Shown one piece after another: positions 61,267-64,000 of a stretch of DNA of 64,000 bases (positions within the stretch are counted from its first letter, which is position 1; the number at the start of each line of letters is the position of its first letter). This DNA comes from CAVVYW01 sp963752605 (GTDB lineage: Bacteria > Actinomycetota > Thermoleophilia > Solirubrobacterales > 70-9). Where the stretch lies: contig CAVVYW010000005.1 in NCBI GenBank assembly GCA_963752605.1, positions 186,001 to 250,000 on the forward strand. The letters are read 5' to 3'. A program made the translations under genes and the position numbers. The notes beneath the pieces were generated by a model that saw only the letters and a list, made by a program, of their open reading frames with translations, had not been told where the DNA came from and searched no databases.

Positions 61267-64000
<2,734 letters not shown>

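Overview
The window is GC-rich, densely coded chromosomal DNA from an actinobacterium. Gene content and style (PPi-type phosphofructokinase, HadA/HadB-like dehydratases, leaderless starts, Lys/Arg-rich secreted proteins) fit the class Thermoleophilia (Solirubrobacterales-like). That placement is an inference, because no rRNA lies in the window. There is no CRISPR array, insertion sequence, prophage or origin. Most genes are housekeeping, and no stretch over 300 bases lacks a gene.

Layout. 1-2874: proA (5' end outside), nadD, rsfS, a DivIVA-like coiled-coil gene. 2992-3642: a PD-(D/E)XK endonuclease whose reading frame runs in sense through an intact tRNA-Ala(GGC) and into a Phd/YefM-like tail. 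3639-6336: small hypothetical and secreted genes and a sulfotransferase. 6350-13652: leuS, a cupin, acylphosphatase, comEA/comEC for DNA uptake, a secreted protein. 13831-20477: holA, rpsT, murJ, lepA and small genes. 20538-28819: two MaoC-type dehydratase genes, hrcA-dnaJ-prmA, murI, a YkvA-like gene, yqeY, phoH-ybeY-era. 28870-38496: tryptophan synthesis (hisIE-trpE-trpG, trpD-trpC, trpF-trpB-trpA), with htrA and an epimerase gene between the blocks. 38508-45251: pfkA, a lipoprotein, an MhqO/MhqD-like pair, an SDR epimerase, a malic enzyme. 45298-64000: polA, rpsA-coaE-lytic transglycosylase, a trypsin-like protease, a divergent MFS/AraC pair, uvrB, a VOC protein, a phosphodiesterase, uvrA (3' end outside).

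Expression style. More than twenty start codons are preceded, 6-8 nt upstream, by a TANNNT hexamer and have no Shine-Dalgarno, which is the signature of leaderless mRNAs. In six places the stop codon of one gene supplies the first bases of the -10 hexamer of the next. Several small, hypothetical or secreted genes instead have a strong Shine-Dalgarno with a TANNNT 27-45 nt upstream. Adjacent genes often overlap as NTGA (ATGA, GTGA, TTGA and apparently CTGA).

Main oddities. (1) The endonuclease/tRNA/antitoxin-like continuous frame. (2) A dispersed repeat of about 100 bp with three hairpins, one showing a compensatory base-pair swap between copies; one copy encodes the last 14 residues of an oxidoreductase. 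(3) Twelve single-base frameshifts in otherwise intact, mostly essential genes, eleven of them +1 and five clustered in leuS; these look like sequence errors. (4) A Lys/Arg-rich block directly after the signal peptide in several unrelated secreted proteins.
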